64,000 bases of DNA from Chryseobacterium gleum (GTDB taxonomy: Bacteria > Bacteroidota > Bacteroidia > Flavobacteriales_D > Crocinitomicaceae): the NCBI GenBank assembly GCA_945897805.1, contig CAMDFX010000005.1, positions 69,501 through 133,500 on the forward strand, given 5' to 3'. The notes beneath the pieces were generated by a model that did not search any database, was not told where the DNA came from, and saw only the letters and a list, made by a program, of their open reading frames with translations. Positions within the stretch are counted from its first letter, which is position 1. The number at the start of each line of letters is the position of its first letter. Below are positions 7,862 to 17,753 of this stretch, piece by piece. The position numbers and the translations under genes are program-made.

Positions 7862-10474
7862 TTAAATCATTCCAACAACTTCTGAAATGGCTTTGTCTAA
7901 ACCAGCAGGATTTTTTCCACCGGCAGTTGCAAAAAACGCTTGTCCTCCGCCTCCACCTTGAATGTGTTTTGAAACTTCACGAATTATTTTTCCAGCGTCA
8001 ACATTTTTTTCTGCAACGATTTGATCCGCAAAAATGATTGTTAATGAACATTTATCGCCTTCAATACCGCCGATAACAGCCGCAAAATTTTCAACTTCAC
8101 CTTTCAATTGGAATAAAATATCTTTAATTGATGCTGCATCCAAATTAATTTTTTCAGCCAATAAATTAACAGCACCGTGGCGCACTACCTTTTGCTTTAA
8201 TTCAGCTTTTACCAATTTGGCTTTTTCTTTTTGAAAAACTTCAATTTGTTTCGTTAAAACTTGATTTTTTTCTAGTACATCTTCGATTGAAGCTTCTAAA
8301 TCTTTTGGATTTTTGAAAATCTCTGCAATACGATCTAATTTATGCGCTTTTTCCTCAAAATACAATTCAGCCACTTCACTTGTAATGGCTTCAATTCTTC
8401 TTATTCCAGCTGCAACGGCACCTTCTGAAGTGATTTTAAACAAACCAATCGATCCAGTTGAAGAAACATGTGTTCCACCGCACAATTCTTTAGAATCTCC
8501 AAATTGAATCATTCGGACAGAATCACCATATTTTTCGCCAAACAACATGATTGCTCCTGCTGCCTCCGCTTCAGCAATTGGAATATTTCGGAATTCGTTG
8601 AGTTTGATGTTCTTTTTTATCGCTTCTTTCACCAATTTCTCAATTTGTGCCAATTCTTCTTCTGTTACTTTAGAAAAATGAGCGAAATCAAATCGCAAGT
8701 AATTTGAATTTACCAAAGAACCTTTTTGTTCCACGTGCGTTCCCAAAACTGCACGCAATGCATGCTGCAACAAGTGAGTTGCTGAGTGATTTGAAGCAGA
8801 CAATGCACGTTTTTCAATGTTTACATGTGCATCAAATTCTGTTGTTGGATCGACTGGCAATTTTTCAGTCAAATGAATAATCAAATTGTTCTCTTTTTTT
8901 GTGTCAAAAATGAAAGTTTTGCTTCCATTGTGTTCAATAAATCCAGTATCTCCAACTTGTCCACCGCCTTCAGGATAAAAGGGTGTTTGATTGAAAACCA
9001 ATTGATAAAAAGATTTTTGCTTTTCGCTCACTTTCCTATATTTCACAATTTCAACGCGGGCAACTAAATTGTCATAACCAATAAATTTATCCTCAGAACT
9101 CGTCTTTAAAACCACCCAATCATCTGTTGATATTGCTGTTGCAACTCTTGAACGATTTCTTTGTTCATCTAATTTTGCTTCAAATTCTACCTCATCGATG
9201 GACAAGTTATTTTCTCTTGCAATCAAAGAAGTCAAATCAACAGGAAATCCAAAAGTATCGTACAATTCGAAAACGGCAGCACCATTTAAAACTGGATTTT
9301 TTGTTTCTCTTGCATGCGCCATCAATACATCCATTCTCTTGATACCTTGCTCCAATGTTCTGAAAAAGCTTAATTCTTCTTCAAAAATTACTTTTTCAAT
9401 AATGTCTTTTTGGTTCAATAATTCTTGAAAAGGATCCCCCATTTCTTCGCCTAAAACAACCGATAGATCTGATAAAAATGGCTCTTTCAAATTCAAAGTT
9501 TGGTAGCCGTAACGAACTGCTCTTCTCAAAATTCTTCGAATAACGTATCCAGCACCAGTGTTTGATGGCAATTGTCCATCAGCAATTGAAAAAGCAATCG
9601 CACGAACGTGGTCTGCAATTACGCGCAAAGCGATGTCAGTTTCTTCTTTTTCGCCATATTTAACACCTGAAATTTTTTCCATGTGTCGAATCAAAGATTG
9701 AAACAAATCGGTATCGTAATTTGAAGTTTTTCCTTGCAAAGCCATCGCCAAACGTTCCAATCCCATTCCTGTATCCACATGTGTTGCAGGCAAAGGTTCA
9801 AGGCTTCCATCTGCTTTTCTGTTGAATTGCATGAAAACGTTGTTCCAAATTTCAACCACTTGCGGATGGTCGTTGTTGACCAATGTCAAACCATTCACTT
9901 TATGTCGGTCTTCCACCGGACGAATATCTACATGGATTTCTGTGCATGGTCCACACGGGCCAGTTTCACCCATTTCCCAGAAATTGTCTTTCTTAGAAGC
10001 CAAAATGATGCGATCTTCTGCGATAAAACGTTTCCAAATGTTGTAACTTTCTAAATCTTGGGGCACGCCATCTTTTTCATCACCTTCAAAAACGGTTACA
10101 TACAATTGATCTACAGGAATTTTATAAACGTCTGTCAATAATTCCCAAGCCCAAGAAATCGCTTCTTCTTTGAAATAATCTCCAAACGACCAATTCCCCA
10201 ACATTTCGAACATGGTATGGTGATAAGTATCCACCCCAACCTCTTCTAAATCATTGTGTTTTCCTGAAACGCGCAAGCATTTTTGTGAATTTGCAATTCT
10301 TCTGATACTTGGAACACTATTCCCTAAAAAGTAGTCTTTGAATTGGTTCATTCCAGCGTTGGTAAACATCAAAGTTGGATCGTTTTTTACAACCATCGGA
10401 GCAGAAGGAACGATTTTATGTCCTTTTTCTTCAAAAAAGCGGAAAAAATGTTGGCGTATTTCGAGAAGTGTCAT
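7862..10474 (-). CDS. alaS: Alanine--tRNA ligase
   Basis: 870 residues, full length. Class II aminoacylation domain at the N-terminus (EIRQHFFRFFEEKGHKIVPS, TNAGMNQFKDYFLG), tRNA recognition domain, then the editing domain with the zinc/hydrolysis motifs HSATH (563-567) and CGGTH (664-668), and a C-terminal C-Ala domain ending in GGGGGQAFFATAGGK. It charges tRNA-Ala and clears Ser/Gly mischarging. A -7 box at 10538-10545 lies ~64 nt upstream. The glycosyltransferase gene follows in the same direction. Confidence 0.99.
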   Translation of the reverse strand: MTLLEIRQHFFRFFEEKGHKIVPSAPMVVKNDPTLMFTNAGMNQFKDYFLGNSVPSIRRIANSQKCLRVSGKHNDLEEVGVDTYHHTMFEMLGNWSFGDYFKEEAISWAWELLTDVYKIPVDQLYVTVFEGDEKDGVPQDLESYNIWKRFIAEDRIILASKKDNFWEMGETGPCGPCTEIHVDIRPVEDRHKVNGLTLVNNDHPQVVEIWNNVFMQFNRKADGSLEPLPATHVDTGMGLERLAMALQGKTSNYDTDLFQSLIRHMEKISGVKYGEKEETDIALRVIADHVRAIAFSIADGQLPSNTGAGYVIRRILRRAVRYGYQTLNLKEPFLSDLSVVLGEEMGDPFQELLNQKDIIEKVIFEEELSFFRTLEQGIKRMDVLMAHARETKNPVLNGAAVFELYDTFGFPVDLTSLIARENNLSIDEVEFEAKLDEQRNRSRVATAISTDDWVVLKTSSEDKFIGYDNLVARVEIVKYRKVSEKQKSFYQLVFNQTPFYPEGGGQVGDTGFIEHNGSKTFIFDTKKENNLIIHLTEKLPVDPTTEFDAHVNIEKRALSASNHSATHLLQHALRAVLGTHVEQKGSLVNSNYLRFDFAHFSKVTEEELAQIEKLVKEAIKKNIKLNEFRNIPIAEAEAAGAIMLFGEKYGDSVRMIQFGDSKELCGGTHVSSTGSIGLFKITSEGAVAAGIRRIEAITSEVAELYFEEKAHKLDRIAEIFKNPKDLEASIEDVLEKNQVLTKQIEVFQKEKAKLVKAELKQKVVRHGAVNLLAEKINLDAASIKDILFQLKGEVENFAAVIGGIEGDKCSLTIIFADQIVAEKNVDAGKIIREVSKHIQGGGGGQAFFATAGGKNPAGLDKAISEVVGMI

Positions 10475-10537
10475 GAATATAAAGTGTTATTATTCAATCT
10501 AATAAATTGAATAAAAAGATAATTTTAAATTTCACGA

Positions 10538-10545
10538 CAAAGTTA
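10538..10545 (-). promoter_or_regulatory. -7 promoter box for alaS
   Basis: On the minus strand TAACTTTG, matching TAnnTTTG, with a CTG 19 nt further upstream in place of the -33 TTG. Confidence 0.5.
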
Positions 10546-10645
10546 GAATTTTTGACTGAATTTCAGGGGAAATCAGGATGCAAAATCAATCAAATGAGTG
10601 TAATTCCAAATGACAATTTGAAAAATTTTAATTGATTGGCGAATT

Positions 10646-11665
10646 TTAAAGTCTCGTTCTTACCAAATCTTCCAAACAATCAATAAATCTTGGATGGTCG
10701 TTAGAACTTGGTACTAATTGTACTTTTTCTCCTCCGTGTTCTTCGAAAATTTCTTGGTATTCATCGCCAATTTCAATGATTGTTTCCAAACAATCGGCCA
10801 CGAATGCTGGACTAAATGCCAACAATTTCTTAGCTCCCTTTTTACCTTGTTCTTCCACAATTACATCTGAAAAAGGCGTCAACCATTTTTTGTCTAAACG
10901 CGATTGAAAACAAACAGTATAATCAGATTCTTTGAGTCCTAGTTTTGCCGCAATCAAGCGCGTTGTGGCGTAAGAGGTTGCCTTGTAGCAGAACTTATTT
11001 TCCTCATTAAGTGCTGTTTCGCAAGGTTGATCTTCACACAATCCATCGTCATACACTTTATCAACCTGACGTTCAGGCAAACCGTGATATGAAAACAAAA
11101 TATGGTCGTAATCATCAAAATTGAAAGCTTTTGCTCTTTCCACAATTGAATCAATATACGCTGGATGATCGTAAAACTGATTCACAATTTTGATTTCAGG
11201 AATCACCCACCATTTGCGGATCAAATTCATTGCTTTTTCAATCGCAGAGCCTGAAGAAGCACTTGCGTATTGAGGAAAAAGAGGAATAATGATTATTTGA
11301 TCGTAGTTTGCTTTGTGCATGCGATCCAATACCAAATCCATCGAAGGATTTTTATACCGCATGGCCATTTCAACAGTAATATTTTCATTTTCTAAGCGTT
11401 CAGCCAATAAATTCTGAACGGATTGTGTGTAAGTCAATAAAGGAGAAACACCATTTCCATGTTCCCATAACTTTTTATAAATCTTTGCTGATTTCGGCGC
11501 TCTGAAAGGAACAATAATTCCATTTACAAGTATTTTTCGCGCTAACCAAGGCAAATCAATGACTCTTGGATCATTTAAAAATTCACTTAAATATGTCCTT
11601 ACATCTGAGATTGATGGACTATCTGGAGTTCCTAGTTGGAGCAATAAAACGCCTGTTTTTTTCAT
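10646..11665 (-). CDS. hemH: Ferrochelatase
   Basis: 339 residues, the normal length. The N-terminus KTGVLLLQLGTPDSP and the SYHGLPERQ block with the metal-handling His194 identify the family; the conserved acidic residue falls in the later CLETIIEIGDE segment. It inserts ferrous iron into protoporphyrin IX (or acts on coproporphyrin in some lineages) as the final step of heme synthesis. The central DDGLCEDQPCET insertion contains two cysteines; I cannot tell whether they bind metal. It is separated from lpdA upstream by a terminator and has its own -7 box at 11713-11720. Confidence 0.97.
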   Translation of the reverse strand: MKKTGVLLLQLGTPDSPSISDVRTYLSEFLNDPRVIDLPWLARKILVNGIIVPFRAPKSAKIYKKLWEHGNGVSPLLTYTQSVQNLLAERLENENITVEMAMRYKNPSMDLVLDRMHKANYDQIIIIPLFPQYASASSGSAIEKAMNLIRKWWVIPEIKIVNQFYDHPAYIDSIVERAKAFNFDDYDHILFSYHGLPERQVDKVYDDGLCEDQPCETALNEENKFCYKATSYATTRLIAAKLGLKESDYTVCFQSRLDKKWLTPFSDVIVEEQGKKGAKKLLAFSPAFVADCLETIIEIGDEYQEIFEEHGGEKVQLVPSSNDHPRFIDCLEDLVRTRL

Positions 11666-11674
11666 TATTTAAAA

Positions 11675-11707
11675 ATAAATATCAGACCTCAAAAAGAAAT
11701 CTGATAC
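11675..11707 (-). terminator. Intrinsic terminator of lpdA
   Basis: Read on the minus strand, arms TATCAGA (11706-11700) and TCTGATA (11686-11680), extended inward by wobble pairs, followed by TTTATTTTT. It lies 40 nt after the lpdA stop. Confidence 0.55.
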
Positions 11708-11712
11708 TGTAA

Positions 11713-11720
11713 CAAAATTA
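11713..11720 (-). promoter_or_regulatory. -7 promoter box for hemH
   Basis: TAATTTTG on the minus strand, matching TAnnTTTG. It lies just upstream of the lpdA terminator hairpin, so the hairpin would fall in the hemH leader. Confidence 0.4.
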
Positions 11721-11745
11721 AATCGAGAAAGTTTTGAAACTTTAT

Positions 11746-13146
11746 TTACACATGTAAAGCTCTTGCAGCAGTTGCATCTAATGCAGCCTCCTTAATCGCT
11801 TCAGAATACGTTGGATGAGGATGACAAATACGTGCGATATCCTCAGCCGAAGCTCTGTATTCCATAGCAACAACGGCTTCCATAATTAAATCAGCAGCAC
11901 GCGGAGCCACCATGTGAACGCCTAAAACTTCGTCTGTATTTTTATCAGCCAAGATTTTCACCAAACCCTGCGTATCCATACTTGCACGCGCCCTTCCCAA
12001 TGCTTTTATTGGAAAAGAACCCACTTTATATTCAACACCAGCTGCTTTCAATTCTTCTTCAGTTTTACCAACTGCAGCAACTTCTGGCCAAGTATAAACA
12101 ACGCCAGGAATCAAATTGTAATTGATATGCGGTTTTTGTCCTGCGATTAACTCCGCAACATAAACGCCTTCTTCTTCCGCTTTGTGCGCCAACATTGCTC
12201 CACGAACAACGTCGCCAATTGCGTAAATATTTGGAGTCGAAGTTTGTAAATGATCATTTACTTCCACTTGACCACGATTGTTGGCAGTTAAACCAGCAAT
12301 TTCAAGATTCAATCCAGCGGTGTATGCTTTGCGACCAACTGCAACTAAACAATAATCGGCTTCCAACACAACCTCTTTGTCTTTTTTATTCAAAGCTGTT
12401 AATTTCACACCTTTTCCAGTGTTTACAACGCCTTGAACTTTGTGTTCCATGTGAAATTTGAAACCTTCTTTTTTCAAAGCACGCATCAATTCTTTCCCTA
12501 ACGCTTTGTCCATTGTTGGGATGATAGAATCAGCAAATTCAACCACTTCAACTTCAGTTCCCAATCTAGCATAGACAGAACCTAATTCTAGACCAATAAC
12601 ACCACCACCAATAACCAATAATCTTTTGGGAATTTCTTTCATTTTCAACGCTTCAGTTGAAGTAATGATGCGGTCTTTGTCTGGCTCCATTCCTGGGAAA
12701 AAGTTCGGTTTAGAGCCTGTTGCAATGATGATATTTTTTGCTTCAATCGTTTCTTCGCTTTCTTTTCCTTTGATCAAAATTGAATTTTTAGACGCAAACG
12801 AACCCCAACCATTGTAAACAGTTATGTTGTTTTTATCCATTAAAAATTTGATTCCATTGCAAGTTTGAGCAACAACTTCCGCTTTGCGCGCAATCATTTG
12901 GTTGATGTCCGCTTTTAAGTCAGAAATATTGATTCCGTGCTCCGCAAAATTATGCTTCGCGTTGTGAAAATGTTCAGAAGAATCCAACAAAGCTTTGGAA
13001 GGAATACAGCCCACATTCAAGCAAGTTCCGCCCAAAGTATCATATTTTTCAATCAAAGCTGTTTTCATTCCAAGTTGTGCGCATCTAATAGCAGCCACAT
13101 ATCCTCCAGGTCCTGAACCTATAATCGCAACGTCGTAAGTACTCAT
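11746..13146 (-). CDS. lpdA: Dihydrolipoyl dehydrogenase
   Basis: 466 residues. The FAD Rossmann motif GSGPGG follows the start, the redox pair C42/C47 lies in GGTCLNVGCIPSK, an NAD-binding GGGVIGLE follows, and the C-terminal HPHPTYSE carries the active-site His. It is the E3 subunit reoxidising lipoyl groups of 2-oxo acid dehydrogenase or glycine cleavage complexes; no E1/E2 genes are in the window. The start is the ATG at 13144-13146 (MSTYDVAIIG). A longer frame beginning with TTG at 13170 is ruled out because that codon falls inside the promoter box. Confidence 0.98.
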   Translation of the reverse strand: MSTYDVAIIGSGPGGYVAAIRCAQLGMKTALIEKYDTLGGTCLNVGCIPSKALLDSSEHFHNAKHNFAEHGINISDLKADINQMIARKAEVVAQTCNGIKFLMDKNNITVYNGWGSFASKNSILIKGKESEETIEAKNIIIATGSKPNFFPGMEPDKDRIITSTEALKMKEIPKRLLVIGGGVIGLELGSVYARLGTEVEVVEFADSIIPTMDKALGKELMRALKKEGFKFHMEHKVQGVVNTGKGVKLTALNKKDKEVVLEADYCLVAVGRKAYTAGLNLEIAGLTANNRGQVEVNDHLQTSTPNIYAIGDVVRGAMLAHKAEEEGVYVAELIAGQKPHINYNLIPGVVYTWPEVAAVGKTEEELKAAGVEYKVGSFPIKALGRARASMDTQGLVKILADKNTDEVLGVHMVAPRAADLIMEAVVAMEYRASAEDIARICHPHPTYSEAIKEAALDATAARALHV

Positions 13147-13167
13147 CGTGTTTAAATTTTTACTCGA

Positions 13168-13175
13168 CAAAGGTA
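13168..13175 (-). promoter_or_regulatory. -7 promoter box for lpdA
   Basis: TACCTTTG on the minus strand, 22 nt before the chosen start codon, matching TAnnTTTG. It decides the lpdA start. Confidence 0.6.
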
Positions 13176-13283
13176 GAATTTCTTTGTGAATTAGATGCTT
13201 TTTTGAAAGTTAGGTTTTTGCTAATTTGACATAGTTTGTGAAATACTTAACTCTTTGCAATGTGACTACTAATACAAATGAAA

Positions 13284-14825
13284 CTACTTCCCAGCCCACC
13301 CATCTCTATCCAAAGTTCTAAACTGAATCGCTTCTGCCAAATGTCCTACAGTAATTGAGTCAGACTTTTCTATGTCAGCGACCGTTCGTGCCACTTTCAA
13401 GATTCGATCGTAAGCGCGCGCAGACAATCCTAAACTATCCATGGCGCGTTTCAAAATCGCATTTCCCGATTCGTCAATTTGACAATAAAGTGTTAAATCT
13501 TTCGAACTCATTTGCGCATTGCAGTGAATTCCATCCGCTTTTGCATACCTTTTTCCTTGCAACAAACGTGCTTCAATTACTCTGTTTCTGATCTCAATAC
13601 TTCCTTCATCTGGCTGATGATGCGCCAATTCATCGTAACTGATTGGCGTAACTTCCACATGCAAATCAATTCGATCTAGCAATGGACCAGAAATTTTATT
13701 CAGGTATTTTTGCACAACTCCCGGGCCACAAACACATTCCTTGTCAGGGTGATTGTAGTAGCCACACGGACAAGGATTCATTGCTGCAATCAACATAAAA
13801 CCCGCTGGATAATCGACCGTAAATTTTGCCCTTGAAATGGTTACTGTTCTGTCTTCCAATGGTTGACGCATGACTTCCAGCACAGTTCTTTTATATTCTG
13901 GCAATTCATCCAAAAACAAAACGCCATTGTGCGCCAACGAAATTTCTCCCGGTTGAGGATAACTGCCACCACCGACAAGTGCAACATCAGAAATCGTGTG
14001 ATGTGGCTTTCTGAATGGTCGTTGCGTAACCAAACCAATTTCTTTCCCCATTTTTCCAGCTACGCTGTGGATTTTTGTTGTTTCCAAAGATTCAGCCATT
14101 GTCATTGGTGGAAGAATTGTTGGTAAACGCTTGGCCAACATTGATTTTCCTGCGCCTGGAGGCCCAATCAAAATCACATTGTGCCCGCCAGCAGCAGCGA
14201 TTTCAAAAGCCCGTTTGATATTGGATTGTCCCTTCACATCCCGAAAATCGACTTCCATTTGATCTAATTTCTTTTGAAATTCAGCTTCAATGTCCACGAT
14301 AGTTCTTTGAATTTGTGTTTTGTGATTTAAAAAATCAACCACTTGCATCAAACTTTCAACGCCATAAACTTCCAATTCATTCACAATTGCAGCTTCAACC
14401 GCGTTGGCTTTCGGTAAAATTATTCCTTTGAAACCTTCTTTTTTGGCTTGAATCGCAATCGGCAAAATTCCTTTCATCGCTTGCACACTTCCATCGAGCG
14501 ACAATTCGCCCAAAATAATGTATTCTTCTAATCGTTCGGGCACAATTTGTTCGCTTGCAGCTAAAATCCCAATGGCGATGGGCAAGTCGAAGGTCGATCC
14601 TTCTTTTCGAATATCGGCTGGAGCCATGTTTACAGTGATTTCTTTTCCTGGAAATTTCAAATCATTGTTTTTAAAAGCCGCTTTGATTCTTTGCTGACTT
14701 TCTTTCACCGCGCTGTCTGGCAGGCCGACTAAGAAAAAATTTACTCCTTGGCCAATATTGACTTCGATAGTTATAGTTGTTGCATCAATGCCGAATACGG
14801 CACTTCCATAGGTTTTGACTAACAT
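13284..14825 (-). CDS. comM: ComM/YifB family AAA+ ATPase (Mg-chelatase-like)
   Basis: 513 residues. N-terminal ChlI-type/Lon-protease-like domain (~20-140), AAA+ core with Walker A GPPGAGKS near 221-228, Walker B LFLDELPEYKR, and a C-terminal Mg-chelatase domain ending with RAYDRILKVARTVAD. A four-cysteine cluster (CPCGYYNHPDKECVCG) fits the zinc-binding loop of this family. Homologues act as hexameric branch-migration helicases that help integrate single-stranded DNA in natural transformation; wider roles are likely because the gene is widespread. Monocistronic here, with a near-consensus box TATCTTTA at 14855-14862 on the minus strand. Confidence 0.96.
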   Translation of the reverse strand: MLVKTYGSAVFGIDATTITIEVNIGQGVNFFLVGLPDSAVKESQQRIKAAFKNNDLKFPGKEITVNMAPADIRKEGSTFDLPIAIGILAASEQIVPERLEEYIILGELSLDGSVQAMKGILPIAIQAKKEGFKGIILPKANAVEAAIVNELEVYGVESLMQVVDFLNHKTQIQRTIVDIEAEFQKKLDQMEVDFRDVKGQSNIKRAFEIAAAGGHNVILIGPPGAGKSMLAKRLPTILPPMTMAESLETTKIHSVAGKMGKEIGLVTQRPFRKPHHTISDVALVGGGSYPQPGEISLAHNGVLFLDELPEYKRTVLEVMRQPLEDRTVTISRAKFTVDYPAGFMLIAAMNPCPCGYYNHPDKECVCGPGVVQKYLNKISGPLLDRIDLHVEVTPISYDELAHHQPDEGSIEIRNRVIEARLLQGKRYAKADGIHCNAQMSSKDLTLYCQIDESGNAILKRAMDSLGLSARAYDRILKVARTVADIEKSDSITVGHLAEAIQFRTLDRDGWAGK

Positions 14826-14937
14826 AAAAGGTGTTTTTAAAAAATTAAGTTAATTAAAGATAGTCATAAAAAACCTTGAAATACAAACTCCAAGTAAAAA
14901 AAGTAAATTTTAAATTCATTTTCTCATCTTTGTACTC

Positions 14938-16047
14938 ATGAAACAATTGATTATTTTATTAAATCTATTCATACTCTTTGCTTGCACTCAAAATCAGCCA
15001 GTAAAGCAAAGTGGAAATGTTTCAAGCGATTTGATAACGTATGCGCAAAATTTCAAACTCATCAAACAGGATGGTTTTGTCGAACTTCAAATTGTGAATC
15101 CTGAAACTGGAATTATTGAACGAGATTTCGCTTTGATTCACAGAAATTCTAAAACTAAAATCCCAAGTAATCTCGAACAAATCGAAGTTCCTTTAAAATC
15201 AATTATCACACTTTCTGGAACCAATATCGGAATGATTGAAAAAATCAAAGAATCATCGAAAATTGTTGGTGTTTCCAATTCGAAATATATATACAACCAG
15301 ACAGTTTTGAATGGTCTAAAAAACAAAAAGGTACTTGAATTTGATGATTTCAGCGTTCTCAATCCTGAGCGGGTTTTATTGACAAAGTCGAAAATTTTGT
15401 TTCACACAGGATTTGATGGCAATACTGTCGCAAACGAAGACAAGCTTTCAAAATTGGGCATTCTGTGCATTCCAAATTACGATTGGAAAGAAAATCATCC
15501 CTTGGGAAAAGCAGAATGGATCAAGGTTTTTGGCTATTTATTTGGAAAAGAAAAAGTGGCAGATGCCTACTTTGAAAAAGTGGTGAAAAATTATCTGCAA
15601 CTCTCTGAAACTGCCAAATCATTTAAAAAGAAACCAACTGTTTTTTCAGGAATGGTTTATGGCGACACCTGGTATATGCCTGCAGGAGAAAGTTTTGGTG
15701 CGCAAATTTTGGCAGATGCGGGAGCGGATTATGTCGCTAAAAATGAAAAAGGAACTGGAAGTATGTATTACAGTTTCGAACAGGTTTTCAAAAAGAACCA
15801 AAATACTGACTTTTGGGTAAATGTTGAAGTTCCCACGAAAACAGAAATGCTCAAATCAAATGCCAAATATCAGTATTTCAAGTCCTTTCAAAGCAACAAC
15901 TTGTATTCTTATGCGCATCAAATGAATTATTTTTGGGAAAATAGCGCCGTTGAACCAGATCGAGTTTTGTCAGATTTGATTCAAATTTTTCACCAAGGTG
16001 AATTGAAAGTCAAACCTTTGCATTTTTATCGAAAATTGACCGAATGA
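14938..16047 (+). CDS. Metal-chelate ABC transporter, substrate-binding lipoprotein (FecB/BtuF-like)
   Basis: 369 residues with a lipoprotein signal (LFAC lipobox, Cys at residue 16) and a periplasmic-binding-protein type 2 fold: the GTNIGMIEKI, FHTGFDGN and FSGMVYGDTWYMPAGESFGAQ segments match helical-backbone binding proteins for siderophores, heme or cobalamin. Its stop overlaps the permease start by 4 nt, giving a three-gene importer (14938-17742). No cobalamin riboswitch fits in the 112-nt upstream gap and no TonB receptor is nearby, so the ligand is undefined. A CATCTTTG box at 14925-14932 sits immediately before the start. Confidence 0.9.
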   Translation: MKQLIILLNLFILFACTQNQPVKQSGNVSSDLITYAQNFKLIKQDGFVELQIVNPETGIIERDFALIHRNSKTKIPSNLEQIEVPLKSIITLSGTNIGMIEKIKESSKIVGVSNSKYIYNQTVLNGLKNKKVLEFDDFSVLNPERVLLTKSKILFHTGFDGNTVANEDKLSKLGILCIPNYDWKENHPLGKAEWIKVFGYLFGKEKVADAYFEKVVKNYLQLSETAKSFKKKPTVFSGMVYGDTWYMPAGESFGAQILADAGADYVAKNEKGTGSMYYSFEQVFKKNQNTDFWVNVEVPTKTEMLKSNAKYQYFKSFQSNNLYSYAHQMNYFWENSAVEPDRVLSDLIQIFHQGELKVKPLHFYRKLTE

Positions 16048-17033
16048 AAATAAGCCGAAATATTGTTACTTGGAGTTTAATTATTTTGCTTTTTGCCTTG
16101 TTACTATTACATGTAAACGGTGGGATTTTTGGATTTAACTTCGGGAAAATTTTTAGCAGTATTTTTCATTTTGATGCCAATGACCAAAATTTAATCATTT
16201 ACCGTGAATTGCGAATTCCGCGCACATTTATGGCGATTTTTGCTGGCATGGGACTTTCAATTGCAGGATTGTTGATGCAAACATTATTCAATAATCCATT
16301 GGCTGGCCCGTCCGTTTTAGGAATCACATCTGGAGCAAGTTTATGCGTGGCGATTACCATGATGACAGGGATTTCATTCTTCACTTCCGACATTGGAATT
16401 GTATTTATTGCATTGATTGGCGCACTGATATTTAGCTTGCTAATTTTGTTCTTCTCCCTGTTTGTGAAATCTCAAATTTCCTTGCTGTTGATTGGAATGA
16501 TGCTCGGAAGTTTTACAAGCGCCTTGATTCAAGTTTTACAAGTATCGTCGCAAGCCAATGAAATAAAAGCGTTCACTTTGTGGGGATTTGGTTCTATGCA
16601 ACAAGTAAATTTCAATCAAATTCCATTGATTTTTGCCGTTTTCATTGCGGGTATTTTTGCACTGATTTTTTTGATAAAACCACTAAATTTATTGGTGCTT
16701 GGAGAAAAGCCAACACAGCTTTTGGGGATTCAAATGAAATCCTTCCGAATGCTGATTATTGTGGTGACATCTATTTTCGCTGGTCTGATAACGGCTTATT
16801 GCGGACCAATTTCTTTCATCGGTTTGGCAGTTCCCAACATGGTGAAATTGCTGTACAAAACCCAAAATCATTTGCAATTAATTATTGGTTCGGCTTTGGT
16901 TGGCGCTTGTACTTTGCTTTTTTGTGATTTATTGATTTTATGGATTGAACCTTACTTCGTTTTACCACTAAATGCAGTTACAGCCCTGATTGGTGCGCCG
17001 GTTGTTGTTTGGATAATTCTCAAAAAGTTCTAA
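16044..17033 (+). CDS. Metal-chelate ABC transporter, permease (FecCD family)
   Basis: 329 residues, hydrophobic throughout with about ten predicted membrane segments, as in BtuC/FecD. Family hallmarks visible: RELRIPRTFMAIFAGMGLSIAG, then NNPLAGPSVLGITSGA, and near the C-terminus CGPISFIGLAVPN followed by the coupling region for the ATPase. It forms the inner-membrane channel of the importer. ATGA overlap with the upstream gene and a one-nucleotide gap to the ATPase show tight operon coupling. Confidence 0.95.
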   Translation: MKISRNIVTWSLIILLFALLLLHVNGGIFGFNFGKIFSSIFHFDANDQNLIIYRELRIPRTFMAIFAGMGLSIAGLLMQTLFNNPLAGPSVLGITSGASLCVAITMMTGISFFTSDIGIVFIALIGALIFSLLILFFSLFVKSQISLLLIGMMLGSFTSALIQVLQVSSQANEIKAFTLWGFGSMQQVNFNQIPLIFAVFIAGIFALIFLIKPLNLLVLGEKPTQLLGIQMKSFRMLIIVVTSIFAGLITAYCGPISFIGLAVPNMVKLLYKTQNHLQLIIGSALVGACTLLFCDLLILWIEPYFVLPLNAVTALIGAPVVVWIILKKF

Positions 17034-17034
17034 T

Positions 17035-17742
17035 ATGATACAATTACAACATGTTGAAATTGGCTATCGATCAGTACTTTTGACTATCGATAATCTGACA
17101 CTAGAAACTGGAAAGTTTTATGCAATTATTGGAAAAAATGGCATTGGGAAAACGACATTTATTCACACGATTTTGGGCTTGATTCCAACAATTACAGGGA
17201 AAATTGAAATCAGCCAGCAAAATATTCATCAAATTTCAGCCAATCAAAGAGCGCAATTGGTGGCACATGTTCCTTCCAAATTTGAAGGAGTGCAACATTT
17301 GACCGCGAGAGACTTTATAGCCATGGGGCGAGCGCCTTATACTAACTTTTTAGGAAAATTGGCTGTGGAAGATTGGCAAATAGTAGCTGAAATCAGTGCT
17401 GAATTGGGAATTGAATCATTGCTCAATAAAGATACTTCAGAATTAAGCGATGGAGAAAGACAAATCGCTTCAATTGCCAAAGCATTGGTGCAAAAAACGC
17501 CGGTAATTGTGCTAGATGAACCGACAGCATTTTTGGATTATGCCAATCGAATGGCGGTGCAAAAATTATTGCTAAAAGTAGCGAAAAACGCCAATGTTTG
17601 CATCATTCAATCTTCCCATGATTTGGAACTTTGTTTGGAATTTGCCGATGAAATGTTGATTGTGGAACCGAATAAGAAAACGATTATTCCAATTGATAGA
17701 GCGAATTGTAATAAAGAAAAAGTGATAGAAATTGCTTTCTAA
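17035..17742 (+). CDS. Metal-chelate ABC transporter, ATP-binding protein
   Basis: 235 residues. Walker A GKNGIGKTT near residues 33-41, signature LSDGERQ, Walker B VIVLDEPTAFLD and switch-region His in QSSHDLE. Energises uptake through the upstream permease, as FecE/BtuD do. Slightly shorter than the usual ~255 residues but all motifs are intact. It is convergent with the CapA-like gene, with only 11 nt between stop codons and no obvious terminator. Confidence 0.95.
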   Translation: MIQLQHVEIGYRSVLLTIDNLTLETGKFYAIIGKNGIGKTTFIHTILGLIPTITGKIEISQQNIHQISANQRAQLVAHVPSKFEGVQHLTARDFIAMGRAPYTNFLGKLAVEDWQIVAEISAELGIESLLNKDTSELSDGERQIASIAKALVQKTPVIVLDEPTAFLDYANRMAVQKLLLKVAKNANVCIIQSSHDLELCLEFADEMLIVEPNKKTIIPIDRANCNKEKVIEIAF

Positions 17743-17753
17743 ATCTGACAGTT

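Noticed and set aside
13147-13170. N-terminal extension of lpdA to a TTG at 13170
   Set aside because: The TTG falls inside the TACCTTTG promoter box; MSTYDVAIIG at 13146 is the normal LpdA start.
14826-14937. Cobalamin riboswitch before the ABC importer
   Set aside because: The 112-nt gap is too short and shows no B12-box-like sequence.
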